A stretch of 64,000 bases of DNA from Fictibacillus nanhaiensis (GTDB lineage Bacteria > Bacillota > Bacilli > Bacillales > Fictibacillaceae): the NCBI GenBank assembly GCA_017052515.1, contig JAFHKR010000039.1:2037767-2101766 (forward strand). Reading direction: 5' to 3'. The position numbers and the translations under genes were made by a program. This document shows positions 1-8,290 of this stretch, one piece after another. How positions within the stretch are numbered: position 1 is the first letter of the stretch; each line of letters begins with the position of its first letter. Under the pieces are notes generated by a model that was not told where the DNA came from, did not search any database, and saw only the letters and a list, made by a program, of their open reading frames with translations.

Positions 1-9
1 TTTTTTCAT
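1..9 (-). CDS. Start of a gene cut by the window edge, probably the ABC transporter ATPase
   Basis: Only the start codon and two lysine codons are visible (ATG at 9-7, then AAA AAA). A strong ribosome binding site (GGAGG at 23-19) overlaps the stop codon of the permease gene upstream, so the two are translationally coupled. In polar amino-acid importers the order binding protein, permease, ATPase is common, so an ATP-binding subunit is expected. That identity is inference from position only. Confidence 0.5.
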
Positions 10-22
10 AGCAAAGCACCTC

Positions 23-682
23 CTATTCTCCAGCGGATAGTTTCCTTTCTAACAGATTAACGAGTAAAGTGAAAAGAAGAACGAGGATTAGATAGTATAG
101 ACCAACAATAATTAGGTACGTCATCTCATCAAATGTTCTAGATCCTTGTGTCGTTGCAATACTGAACAACTCATTAAGGGCAATAAAGGATGCTAGTGAT
201 GAATCCTTCAGACCAATAATAAATTGATTACCTAAAGGAGGTAACGCACGTTTAAAGGCTTGCGGCAGTATGATCCTTCTCATCGCTAAACCATACGTCA
301 TACCTAATGAACGTCCTGCCTCCATCTGCCCTTTATCTACCGACTGAATGGAACCTCTGAAGATCTCTGCAATATAAGCACCATTATGCATGGCAAGTCC
401 AAATGCTGCCGACCAGAAGGCAGAAATCCCCAACTCCGCTAAACCAAAATAAAAGATAAATATCTGTACGATTAACGGTGTACCACGAATGAGTGCAATA
501 TAAATATTCGCGATCCAATTTAGGACTTTGATTCCAGAGATTTTAAATAATGCAAATATAAGTCCAATTCCCGTACCGATTAAGATAGATACAAAGGTAA
601 GTTGAAGCGTGATCCAAAGCCCCTTCATGAAGAGTGGATAACTTTCTACTAATACGTCTAAAATGTGTGCGAGATCAAACAT
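23..682 (-). CDS. Polar amino-acid ABC transporter permease
   Basis: A 219-residue integral membrane protein of the HisM/GlnP family that forms the channel of an amino-acid importer in the cytoplasmic membrane. It starts MFDLAH and has about five hydrophobic segments. The EAA-type loop that contacts the ATPase lies around residues 120-150 (EAGRSLGMTYGLAMRRIILP). The start is ATG at 682 behind GGAGGACAATGGA. The solute-binding lipoprotein gene lies directly upstream, and the next gene starts within 15 bases of the stop, so this is the middle gene of a transport operon. The substrate cannot be read from the sequence; cystine, glutamine or another polar amino acid is possible. Confidence 0.9.
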   Translation of the reverse strand: MFDLAHILDVLVESYPLFMKGLWITLQLTFVSILIGTGIGLIFALFKISGIKVLNWIANIYIALIRGTPLIVQIFIFYFGLAELGISAFWSAAFGLAMHNGAYIAEIFRGSIQSVDKGQMEAGRSLGMTYGLAMRRIILPQAFKRALPPLGNQFIIGLKDSSLASFIALNELFSIATTQGSRTFDEMTYLIIVGLYYLILVLLFTLLVNLLERKLSAGE

Positions 683-784
683 TCCATTGTCCTCCCCATT
701 TCATTCTCTTTGTGAATGGTATATAGATATGTATGTATAAAAGAAAGCCACCCTGCACGTAACTTCATGAGGGCGGCTCCACCA

Positions 785-1570
785 TTATTCAGGCTTCTTC
801 GTGATATCAGCACCGACGTATTCTTCACTAAGCTTCGCGAGCTCACCGTTATCCTTCATTTTCTTTAATGCTTTATTTACCGCTTTTAACAATTCTTTAT
901 CATCTTTTTTAATGGCGATCGCTTGTTCACTCGTACCGAGCTGCTCTTGTTCAACAATCTTAAATCCTTTTTCAATCGCTTGTTTACCCGTGATGGCGTC
1001 AGTAATAACTGCATCGTGTTTGCCTTCACTCAACGCACGCAATGCTGTTGCATCACTGTCATAGTTTTTAATTTGATCCGTAAAATCTTGTGCAGATTTT
1101 TCATAGGTAGAACCTTTTGAAACAGCAACTTCTTTTCCTTTTAAATCTTCTTTCGTTTTAATATCACTGTCTGGTCTTGTAAAGATTACCGGACCTGAGT
1201 AATAATAGGGCTCGCTGAAATTCACTGCTTTCTTTCGGTCTTCAGTGATTGTATGGCTTGCCACTGCTGCGTCAAAACGATCTGCCTTAATAGCGGATAC
1301 AGCACCGTGGAATTTAAACTTTTCTGGAACAGGCTTCAGACCAAGTTCTTTTGCAATCGCCTTACCAACTGCAACATCAAATCCTGTTAGTTCCCCACCC
1401 TTATCAACTGAACTGAATGGCGGGAACTCTCCTGATACGATGAAGTTAAATTCTCCTTCGTTCTTTAATTCCAGACCTCCGTCACTTGACTCACTGCTGC
1501 CACATGCCGCTAGTACAAACATTGAAAAAACGACAGCTAAAATACAAATCTTCTTTTTGAAATCTTTCAT
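785..1570 (-). CDS. Amino-acid ABC transporter solute-binding lipoprotein
   Basis: An extracytoplasmic binding protein of the SBP_bac_3 family, about 261 residues. The N-terminus is a lipoprotein signal: lysines, a hydrophobic stretch, then the lipobox LAAC with Cys23 as the lipidated residue, followed by a Gly/Ser linker. The mature part has the family pattern, including LTGFDVAVGKAIAKELG and the late EPYYYSGPV segment. The ATG at 1570 is chosen because AAGGAGGATAAG precedes it; the reading frame extends 16 codons further upstream with no ribosome site. It is the first gene of an operon with the permease downstream. Ligand unknown. Confidence 0.92.
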   Translation of the reverse strand: MKDFKKKICILAVVFSMFVLAACGSSESSDGGLELKNEGEFNFIVSGEFPPFSSVDKGGELTGFDVAVGKAIAKELGLKPVPEKFKFHGAVSAIKADRFDAAVASHTITEDRKKAVNFSEPYYYSGPVIFTRPDSDIKTKEDLKGKEVAVSKGSTYEKSAQDFTDQIKNYDSDATALRALSEGKHDAVITDAITGKQAIEKGFKIVEQEQLGTSEQAIAIKKDDKELLKAVNKALKKMKDNGELAKLSEEYVGADITKKPE

Positions 1571-1703
1571 TCTTATCCTCCTTGAATATCCCTTTTTGTA
1601 GATCCCCCTACTAGACAAGACCTGTCAAAAATATCAGATTTTTCATGCATCTTTTATATGGTTACCCTTTACAAAAAACTCGTAAACACTTATTTATCAA
1701 GCA

Positions 1704-1740
1704 AAAAAGCGCCTTTCAGATAAACTGAAATGCGCTTTTT
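1704..1740 (-). terminator. Intrinsic terminator of the histidine kinase gene
   Basis: A 15-bp stem with one mismatch (1705-1719 with 1725-1739) is followed on the minus strand by a T run. It lies just after the kinase stop codon. Confidence 0.85.
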
Positions 1741-1749
1741 AAATTTCTG

Positions 1750-3573
1750 TTAGGGTAATAGCTTTGTAGGCAACAATATTGTGACCGTGGTCCCAATATC
1801 TAACATACTTTCAAATGTAATATTTCCATGATGATTTTCAATGATCTTCAGTGATACCATCAATCCTAAGCCAATGCCTTTTTCTTTATTAGAATAGAAG
1901 GGTTCTCCAAGTCTTGCAAGCCGTTCCTCACTAATCCCCACTCCTTGGTCAGTAACTTTAATAAAGACATAGCCTTCATCATGTGCTCCTGTTTCTACAA
2001 AAATGGTACCTCCATTGTTCATAGATTCAATCGCATTCTTGATCACGTTTATGATCACTTGTTTAATCTGATTTCCTTCACAAAGAATTTGAGGAACATC
2101 CATTAAATGCGTCTCAAATTGAACGTTTTTAAGGTTCGCTTCTGAATCTAAAAGTGTGATCGTCTGTTTAATAAAGTCGTTTACATTTCTTTGCTGAAAA
2201 AAAGTTTCTTGATGAGGTTTAGCCAATACTAAGAATTCAGTAATGATGGATTCAATCCGATCCATCTCTGATAAGATGATCTCACTATGAAGATCTTCCA
2301 TATCTGCTTTCATGAGTTGGACGAATCCTTTAATACTCGTGAGCGGATTACGAATCTCGTGAGCGATTCCTGCAGCAAGTTCACCAACGACTGTGAGTTT
2401 ATCAGATTTTCTGAGCAATTCTTCTTTTTCTTTTAAATCTGTAATATCTTCTGAAATCCCAGCGATTCGATAGATCTCTTCCTCGTCATTGGTGATTGGA
2501 AATGCTCTTGTTCGGATCCAGCGGACTCTGTTATTTTTTCCATGTATGCGGTACTCAATCTGTGATTCACCTTGTGCGATTGATTTTATGAACGCTGAGA
2601 CTGCTTCTTGATCTTCCGTATGAACGTCAGTAAAAACTGATTCGAATCGATCGGTCTCTTCAGTGTCCCAAATCTCCTTATATGCCTTTGATATGTAAAG
2701 AAGCTGGTTCGTATTATAATTTTGCATCCAAAAAATATCTTTTGCATTCTCGGCAAACTGGCGGAATCTCTCCTCACTCTCGCGAAGGCCTAGTTCCATT
2801 CGCTTGCTTTGGGTAATATCTCTTGAAACGCCAACTATCCCTTCTACTTGACCTTGATCATTTTTTATAGGAGACAGGATAGCCTGATAATAGAGTCGTT
2901 CACCATTACGGACATTACTCCATTCATAAAACTGGGATTTACCTTGCAAAACAAGCTGACATGCCTTTTCTTGTCCTTCCGCAATCTCCGCTCCAAACAC
3001 TTCTCGAACGGTCTTACCCAAGAAGTAAGAAGGTTTCACACGATGTTTTTCCATCCATCTTCCATAGATACCTGTATGTACAAAATTAGTGTCTAGTGTA
3101 AAGACCGTGTCTTCCATTGAATTTACTAATGAGTAAAAACGTTGCTGACTGTGATTCAACTTTTTCTCCGTACGTTTTAACTGTTGATTATCTATTAGAG
3201 TGATTACAGATAGATCGCTCCAATCTTTGTTAAAAGGAATGATAGAAACGGACAATGAAGACGAAAAGCCTGTATGATTACAGATTAAATCTACTTCGAC
3301 CTGAAATTCTCGTGTTTTGTTTTTTATAACTTGAAGATAAGCTTCTTTCAGTGACCATTTTTCTTTATTGAGATCCGTTATAAAGAATGGGAGTTCATAT
3401 AGAAATGCGCCTTCTACATCAGAATCTGACAACCTTAACATGTCACACGCTTTTGTATTGGCATAAAGAATAGTGCCACATGGTTCTAAAACGATAATCC
3501 CGTTATTTACCGCTTCATAGAACGTGTGCATCATTTGTTTTGTGTTTTGTAATTCAAACGAAGTGTCTCGCAT
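1750..3573 (-). CDS. Cytoplasmic PAS-domain sensor histidine kinase (sporulation kinase-like)
   Basis: A 607-residue kinase with no membrane segment. Three PAS-type domains can be read: about residues 12-130, 143-258 and 265-380 (each of the last two ends in a PAC-like RDIT/EDIT segment). They are followed by the HisKA dimerisation domain with phosphoacceptor His405 (IAHEIRNPLTSIKG) and a HATPase domain with the N box (NVIKNAIESM), a DQGVG G1 box and a GIGLGL G2 box. A soluble multi-PAS layout with this H box is typical of Bacillus sporulation kinases (KinA/KinE type) that feed the Spo0 phosphorelay. No response regulator gene is adjacent, which fits an orphan kinase. The exact paralogue is not assignable. 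Confidence 0.85.
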   Translation of the reverse strand: MRDTSFELQNTKQMMHTFYEAVNNGIIVLEPCGTILYANTKACDMLRLSDSDVEGAFLYELPFFITDLNKEKWSLKEAYLQVIKNKTREFQVEVDLICNHTGFSSSLSVSIIPFNKDWSDLSVITLIDNQQLKRTEKKLNHSQQRFYSLVNSMEDTVFTLDTNFVHTGIYGRWMEKHRVKPSYFLGKTVREVFGAEIAEGQEKACQLVLQGKSQFYEWSNVRNGERLYYQAILSPIKNDQGQVEGIVGVSRDITQSKRMELGLRESEERFRQFAENAKDIFWMQNYNTNQLLYISKAYKEIWDTEETDRFESVFTDVHTEDQEAVSAFIKSIAQGESQIEYRIHGKNNRVRWIRTRAFPITNDEEEIYRIAGISEDITDLKEKEELLRKSDKLTVVGELAAGIAHEIRNPLTSIKGFVQLMKADMEDLHSEIILSEMDRIESIITEFLVLAKPHQETFFQQRNVNDFIKQTITLLDSEANLKNVQFETHLMDVPQILCEGNQIKQVIINVIKNAIESMNNGGTIFVETGAHDEGYVFIKVTDQGVGISEERLARLGEPFYSNKEKGIGLGLMVSLKIIENHHGNITFESMLDIGTTVTILLPTKLLP

Positions 3574-3777
3574 GTTCTACATCCTTGTTGAATTATTTTT
3601 AAAGGATTTACAAGAAATGCCTTTTCTCTATTTTTCTATTAAATACAAAAAAACACAAGTGTTATTTTCCTCTTTTTGGATTCGCATGAGAGTAAATTCA
3701 TAAAGTTTCAGGATAGAACAGCACGTTAACTCTTCTATGAACATTATATTTTTCCGTTCGTTTCAGATCGTACTATA

Positions 3778-3811
3778 AAAAAACACACTGAATTATTTTT
3801 CAGTGTGTTTC
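3778..3811 (-). terminator. Intrinsic terminator overlapping the reductase stop codon
   Basis: A perfect 12-bp stem (3781-3792 with 3799-3810) contains the end of the reading frame in its loop and is followed on the minus strand by an A/T-rich tail. Confidence 0.75.
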
Positions 3812-4344
3812 AATAAAGCTTTATTAAACGTCAGAGCATTTTCTAAGCTCATAGTGTCGGATAATATCTCCTGTGGTGCATTTGCATCTCCTATTAAATA
3901 GCCGGCAAATTCAGTACCTAAAAAGTCGAATATATATTGAAATTGCTGGATCAGGGGTAGTGCTTTTGTTCGTGGATGATCTCCACCCACTGTAATAACA
4001 TATGCTTTTTTATCGCTCATGCTTTTCTTAAAATTCAATGCTTCCTCTCTTAAACTCTGTGAGAATCTATCTACAAAGTTCTTCATAGCACCGCTCATTC
4101 CATACCAATAAATAGGTGTTGCAAAGATAAGAACGTCATACTGTAAGACCTGTCTGATTAATTCTTCATAATCGTCATAAACTTTATCAAACCCTCCTGC
4201 AACATGGCGTTGATCATCAATAGGATTTATTTTGTAGTTTTTGAGGTAAAAAGAAGTATACGGAATCCCGTCTAACGCCTTTTGTGTCAATGCGTCTGTA
4301 TTTCCGTTTTCTCTAGAACTGCCGTTAATTACTGCGATTTTCAT
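3793..4344 (-). CDS. NAD(P)H-dependent flavodoxin-type oxidoreductase
   Basis: A 183-residue FMN-reductase family protein. It begins MKIAVINGSSRENGNTDAL, the usual phosphate-binding loop for FMN, and carries FATPIYWYGMSGAMKNFVDR, the second conserved flavin-contact segment of the family. It probably transfers electrons from NAD(P)H to FMN, quinone or another acceptor; the substrate is unknown. The ATG at 4344 follows AAAGGTG; the frame is open 15 codons upstream without a ribosome site. Monocistronic, with its own terminator. Confidence 0.82.
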   Translation of the reverse strand: MKIAVINGSSRENGNTDALTQKALDGIPYTSFYLKNYKINPIDDQRHVAGGFDKVYDDYEELIRQVLQYDVLIFATPIYWYGMSGAMKNFVDRFSQSLREEALNFKKSMSDKKAYVITVGGDHPRTKALPLIQQFQYIFDFLGTEFAGYLIGDANAPQEILSDTMSLENALTFNKALLKHTEK

Positions 4345-4463
4345 GCGTATCACCTTTCGAGTATGCGTATTATTAATGCTAGCATTCATTTGATTTCATA
4401 GTAAATTTCATAAAAAATAAAAATAAAGAATAGAGTTAAAGATAAAAGGTTAGGAGGTCTACA

Positions 4464-4814
4464 ATGATCGTATTCACCATCATCTGCATGATTTCTTTCT
4501 ATCTTTTTACGATACATGATTCTAAGAAGGTGAAACAAGTAATCTGGCCTTTATATGGCATAGTAGGTATCGTGTGCCTCATCTCTTTGTTCTCTTTAAC
4601 ACCTGATACCGTGACTTATGTATATTGGGTAAGATTATTCTTTCTAGTCTTGACTATACCTGTATTTATCCTTGTTGTTCGTAAGGTTTGGCAGCTCAGT
4701 TCAGATACGACAAGGTGGATACAGTATACAGTCTCTATTCCTATCTCCATTCTATTTATCTTTACGCTATGGTTATGTTGGAACATGTTCCCGATCTTCA
4801 TGTATGTTTTATAA
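4464..4814 (+). CDS. Small four-helix membrane protein, function unknown
   Basis: A 116-residue protein made almost entirely of hydrophobic segments (about residues 1-16, 26-45, 53-72 and 90-115), separated by short charged loops such as HDSKKVKQ and RKVWQLSSDTTRW. It has a good ribosome site (GGAGGTCTACA) and its own hairpin downstream. I do not recognise the family. It stands alone between the flavodoxin reductase and the Mistic homologue on the opposite strand. Confidence 0.7.
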   Translation: MIVFTIICMISFYLFTIHDSKKVKQVIWPLYGIVGIVCLISLFSLTPDTVTYVYWVRLFFLVLTIPVFILVVRKVWQLSSDTTRWIQYTVSIPISILFIFTLWLCWNMFPIFMYVL

Positions 4815-4840
4815 GAAGCATCCTATTATTTTATTCAACC

Positions 4841-4879
4841 AAACACCCGCCTTCAGGATACAACTGAAGGCGGGTGTTT
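4841..4879. terminator. Strong hairpin between convergent genes
   Basis: A perfect 16-bp GC-rich stem (4841-4856 with 4864-4879) sits between the small membrane protein gene and the convergent mstX gene. T runs are short on both sides, so termination efficiency is uncertain. Confidence 0.7.
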
Positions 4880-4924
4880 CGTGTTGGAGGTTAAGGTTGT
4901 CCTCTTTAGATGGACAAAGAAGCG

Positions 4925-5185
4925 CTATTTGTCTTTGTCGGGGGTCTGACCCCCTTGCATTAGCGAAAGCACTTCTTTAACGATCGTGTTTATCTTTTGG
5001 TTTATAAATTCATCTCCAAAGCTTTCTTTAGCTTGCTTGATTGCCGCTATTACTTCTTCATCATATTGAATGAACTCTTCATCATCTTCTGCTTCATTGT
5101 ATAGATCGATCATGCTGTCTAAACCCTCTTGCATGCGATCTATCGCTTCACTATATTTTTCTCGATCTTCCTTATTATATTTCAA
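4925..5185 (-). CDS. mstX: Mistic (MstX) homologue
   Basis: An 86-residue, highly acidic protein that aligns with B. subtilis Mistic: YSEAIDRMQEGLDSMIDLYNE matches LSTAIDRMNEGLD..IQLYNE, and INQKINTIVKEVLSL matches LNEKLNTIIKQILSI. Mistic associates with membranes without a hydrophobic sequence, and in B. subtilis it lies in an operon with the K+ channel YugO. The start is probably TTG at 5185: GGGTG lies 6 bases upstream, and the resulting N-terminus has the same length as the short Mistic forms (MK plus 16 residues to IDRM). GTG at 5194 or ATG at 5191 are alternatives with poor ribosome sites. Here it points away from the channel gene at 7490, with sigI-like and rsgI between. Confidence 0.85.
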   Translation of the reverse strand: MKYNKEDREKYSEAIDRMQEGLDSMIDLYNEAEDDEEFIQYDEEVIAAIKQAKESFGDEFINQKINTIVKEVLSLMQGGQTPDKDK

Positions 5186-5356
5186 CTTCATCACCCATTC
5201 TCAGCTTTTCCATCTATTCGTGCTATCAAACTTCATAAACAATTACTCTTGTGACTTTCTTCCCTATTTTTTCATAGGAAAGTATACTATAATAATTTGG
5301 TTATTATTATCTTGAAATATATTATTTTACATATTCATCGGAAGGAGGGGGCACAA

Positions 5357-5788
5357 TTGATCCGCCGTTGGTTTACGAAAAAAAATAAATTATTGCAGCC
5401 TGCATTTGAAACACCGTCATCACATTCATCGTTGAGTCTATGCACGAATGCTACAGATGAACCAGATCCTGCAAAAGAAATATCGCATTTTAAAATGCGG
5501 CTAAAAGAATTTGGAATAGAGTTTAGTCACTTAGTCTCCAGCACTCCTAAGGATGTTGAAAACAGACAACAAGCCATAAGAGTTGCTGAAGAAATCTCGA
5601 AAGATCCTGAGATGCGTAATTATTTTCTAACGTGGAAACGGTTGCCCCTTCTTCATCATGAAAGTACACAGCATCAAAAGCACACCATGAAAAAACAGCG
5701 AGAATACATAACCGCTCTTACCCTTATTTTTATAGAAAATTATCAAGTGTTGCTGCAATATGTTCCTGGCACAGGAGGAAAACACTAA
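5357..5788 (+). CDS. sigI: SigI-like protein, C-terminal domain only
   Basis: A 143-residue protein. From about residue 40 on (KEISHFKMRLKEFGIEFSHL, then SPKDVENR-like and KKQREYITALTLIFIENY) it matches the C-terminal sigma-I domain, which contacts the -35 element. Full SigI proteins are near 240-250 residues with an N-terminal sigma-2-like region for core binding and -10 recognition. Here that region is replaced by about 40 Ser/Thr-rich residues. The gene is not just disrupted: the TTG at 5357 has a strong ribosome site (AAGGAGGGGG) and no sigma-2 coding sequence lies upstream. The stop codon abuts the rsgI start, the normal sigI-rsgI arrangement. Activity as a sigma factor is doubtful. Confidence 0.75.
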   Translation: MIRRWFTKKNKLLQPAFETPSSHSSLSLCTNATDEPDPAKEISHFKMRLKEFGIEFSHLVSSTPKDVENRQQAIRVAEEISKDPEMRNYFLTWKRLPLLHHESTQHQKHTMKKQREYITALTLIFIENYQVLLQYVPGTGGKH

Positions 5789-7384
5789 ATGAACAAAGCG
5801 ATTATTGTAGAAGTTAACAAACGTCATGTCATCGTTCTTGCTGAGGGCGGAGAATTTAAAAAAATAAAAAATACCAATGCCGCCTATACAGTCGGCCAAG
5901 AAATCCGTCTCCCTGTAAGACAAGAGAACAAAAAAACTGCTTTCTCTATCTTTAATTGGAAAACCGGAACGGCTGTAGCATTAACGATTTTTCTCCTGTT
6001 CTTCCAAGTTCTCGCACCGGTTTCTGGACCTGGTGCATATGCATATGTCGGTATAAACATGGACCCCAGTCTAGAATTAAAGATTGATGAGGAAATGAAA
6101 GTGCTTGATATCTATGCTTACAATCAGCAAGGACATATGGTTCTTGATCGGTTGGAAGATTGGAAGAATGAAGAAATTGAAATGGTAACTGATCTTATTT
6201 TTGAGACGTGTGAAGAACTAGGCTATTTAAAGTCAAAAGAAGAAGTATTAATTACTACAACCCTCTCAGAGGAAGTACCTTCTGACAAGGAAAAAGAAAT
6301 CAAACAACAAGTGAATAAAGTCATGACTGAAAAAGCTAAAAAGAAATCCATTGAAATGACTACAATTGTCATGAGTAGTGAAGAACGAGAACAATCTAAA
6401 AAGATGAAAATGTCACCTGGTCATTATGCAATTTATAAAGCTGCTAAGAAGTCTGGTAAGAAGATCACAAAGAATGAGATTTCAAATCTTACAATTAAAG
6501 AAATTTCCGAAAAAGTGGGACCGATTAAAGAGCTACTTAAAGAGGAGATCGAAACAGTTGATGTAACTGAAAACAAAAAAGAGGAACTAGTATATGAACC
6601 ACCTCTTCCTATCTTGGATGTAAAAGATTCGAGAAACGAGGTAAAAATAGAAAAAGAAATTATACCTGTTCAAGAAAAAGTACAAGAACCACAAAAAAAG
6701 AAAACCCTTGAGTTGCCTGTCACTCACGCTGAGATTCCTGCATCACCAAAAAAGGAAGAAATGCAACCAGATAAACCCGTAAAAGTTGAACAAGAGAAGC
6801 ATGTAAATCCTCCTGCCCCTTCTGTAGTTGAGCAGGACAAGAACACGCACAAGGCACCTACGAAGAGTACGCCTGTTGTGACTACACCAAAGGAAGAGAA
6901 ACCTAAGCAGGAAAAGCCTGCAGAGGACAGACCAAAACAGGAATTACCTAAAGAGGAAAAGCCTAAGCCAGAAGTACCGAAAGAAAACATTCCTAAAGAA
7001 GCTCCAAAGGAAGAGATTCCTAAGGAAGAAGAACCTAAAGTGGAAACTCCTAAAGAAGAGATTCCCAAAGTAGAAACGCCTAAAGAGGACACGAAGCCAG
7101 AACCAAAAGAGCATTGGATTTATATTGAGATTATCATGGATGGGATCAAGATTGAAGTACGCATTAAGGTTACAACAAATGTTTCGGATGCTGAGTTGAA
7201 ACAAAAAGCCTTAGCTTCTTATCAACAACAAAATTCTCAAAAACATTCATGCCCTATATCAACTTCAGCCATTTCACAAGAAATGAAACAAGCTGAACCT
7301 AATAAAGAGCTACAACAAGACACAGAAAATGAAGAGGTAACAGAATCAGTCACTGAAAAACCTATTTTAGAACAAGCTTCATAA
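5789..7384 (+). CDS. rsgI: RsgI-type transmembrane anti-sigma factor
   Basis: A 531-residue single-pass membrane protein. Residues 1-45 are the cytoplasmic RsgI N-terminal domain that binds SigI (AIIVEVNKRHVIVLAEGGEF). Residues 60-78 are the membrane helix. Residues 84-200 are the conserved extracytoplasmic domain. About residues 265-440 form a Pro/Lys/Glu linker built on PKEE/PKVE repeats, probably wall-spanning, followed by a small domain (HWIYIEIIMDGIKIEVRIKV) and a polar tail. The family site for self-cleavage is Asn-Pro; here the matching position reads Asp92-Pro93 (INMDPSLEL). It is longer than B. subtilis RsgI, as I recall that protein. The ribosome site GGAGGAAAACACTAA overlaps the end of the sigI-like gene. 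Confidence 0.88.
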   Translation: MNKAIIVEVNKRHVIVLAEGGEFKKIKNTNAAYTVGQEIRLPVRQENKKTAFSIFNWKTGTAVALTIFLLFFQVLAPVSGPGAYAYVGINMDPSLELKIDEEMKVLDIYAYNQQGHMVLDRLEDWKNEEIEMVTDLIFETCEELGYLKSKEEVLITTTLSEEVPSDKEKEIKQQVNKVMTEKAKKKSIEMTTIVMSSEEREQSKKMKMSPGHYAIYKAAKKSGKKITKNEISNLTIKEISEKVGPIKELLKEEIETVDVTENKKEELVYEPPLPILDVKDSRNEVKIEKEIIPVQEKVQEPQKKKTLELPVTHAEIPASPKKEEMQPDKPVKVEQEKHVNPPAPSVVEQDKNTHKAPTKSTPVVTTPKEEKPKQEKPAEDRPKQELPKEEKPKPEVPKENIPKEAPKEEIPKEEEPKVETPKEEIPKVETPKEDTKPEPKEHWIYIEIIMDGIKIEVRIKVTTNVSDAELKQKALASYQQQNSQKHSCPISTSAISQEMKQAEPNKELQQDTENEEVTESVTEKPILEQAS

Positions 7385-7389
7385 TGATC

Positions 7390-7430
7390 AAACCCCAGGA
7401 CTTAAAAAATAGTCCTGGGGTTTTTGTTTT
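7390..7430 (+). terminator. Terminator of the sigI-like/rsgI operon
   Basis: A perfect 13-bp stem (7390-7402 with 7411-7423) is followed by TTTTTGTTTT. Confidence 0.92.
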
Positions 7431-7489
7431 CACTTCGTATAGATACTTAACTTTTATGGCAATAGTGAGAATAGGAGGAGAGTGTTTGT

Positions 7490-8257
7490 ATGCGGTCTAT
7501 TTATTATGCTTATCTAAGAATGCCGATGTTGATTCGACTTGCCATCATTCTTTTTAGCATCCTATTCTCAAGTGCTGTATTAGCTCACCTCTTGGAAACA
7601 AAAACATTTCCAACAATATTTGAAGGGTTTTATTGGGCAGTTATTACAGCGGGAACGGTTGGATATGGAGACTTTACACCAGAAACAACTCGCGTCAGGT
7701 TATTAGCTATTTTCCTTGTATTCATCGGGGCATCTTTTTTTGCCTTTTTGACTGTTCACTTGGCAAGTTCTGTTGTTAAAAGTGAAAATCGATTTTTTGA
7801 GGGGAAAAGTATGTATAAAAACAAAGATCACTTTATCATTGTGGGTTGGAACGAAAGAGCTAGACATACTATTCAAGCTCTTAAAGATAAACTCAAATCG
7901 AACCATATTGTTCTGATCGATGAATCTTTAAAAGTAAACCCTTTATATGTTGAAGGCATTCATTTTATTCATGCAAAACCTAGTGAAGATCACACATGGT
8001 TGATGGCGCATATCCAACAGGCACACACCATCCTCATTACAGCTGACGCCAACTTAAAGGAAAATGAAGCGGATACGAATACGATCCTTTCTATCCTAAC
8101 AGCTAGAGGACTGAATCCAACCGTATCTATCCATGCAGAAGTGTTAACAACAGAGCAAACGACAAACGCCAAACGAGCTGGTGCAGATTATATTATCCAC
8201 ACATCGAACTTGGCTTCGCATGCAATGGTTTCTAACCTTGAGAAAGAGCTCCTATAG
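7490..8257 (+). CDS. yugO: YugO-type potassium channel with RCK domain
   Basis: A 255-residue two-helix K+ channel subunit. TM1 spans about residues 14-33, the pore carries the K+ selectivity filter TVGYGD (56-61), and TM2 spans about 70-95. From residue 113 (DHFIIVGWNERAR) a TrkA-N/RCK-type regulatory domain follows in the cytoplasm; it ends soon after its Rossmann fold, so the RCK C-lobe is missing or reduced. Tetramers would conduct K+ across the membrane. In B. subtilis, YugO is co-transcribed with mstX; here the mstX homologue lies 2.3 kb away on the other strand. yugN is downstream on the opposite strand, as in B. subtilis. Confidence 0.9.
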   Translation: MRSIYYAYLRMPMLIRLAIILFSILFSSAVLAHLLETKTFPTIFEGFYWAVITAGTVGYGDFTPETTRVRLLAIFLVFIGASFFAFLTVHLASSVVKSENRFFEGKSMYKNKDHFIIVGWNERARHTIQALKDKLKSNHIVLIDESLKVNPLYVEGIHFIHAKPSEDHTWLMAHIQQAHTILITADANLKENEADTNTILSILTARGLNPTVSIHAEVLTTEQTTNAKRAGADYIIHTSNLASHAMVSNLEKELL

Positions 8258-8259
8258 GA

Positions 8260-8290
8260 AAAACAGATAGCTTTTTAGTCTATCTGTTTT
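8260..8290. terminator. Bidirectional terminator between yugO and yugN
   Basis: A perfect 10-bp stem (8260-8269 with 8281-8290) lies between convergent stop codons, with T runs in both directions. Confidence 0.85.

Noticed and set aside
801..1601. Plus-strand open frames within the solute-binding protein gene
   Set aside because: They are antisense shadows with no ribosome site; the minus-strand lipoprotein is unambiguous.
1571..1703. T-box or S-box leader upstream of the amino-acid transporter operon
   Set aside because: No T-box sequence, specifier arm or antiterminator and no SAM aptamer blocks are present in the upstream region.
6724..7092. Open frame on the minus strand encoding a Ser/Gly/Leu repeat protein
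   Set aside because: It is the antisense of the PKEE/PKVE linker repeats in rsgI; it has no ribosome site and its repetitiveness is a mirror of the real gene.
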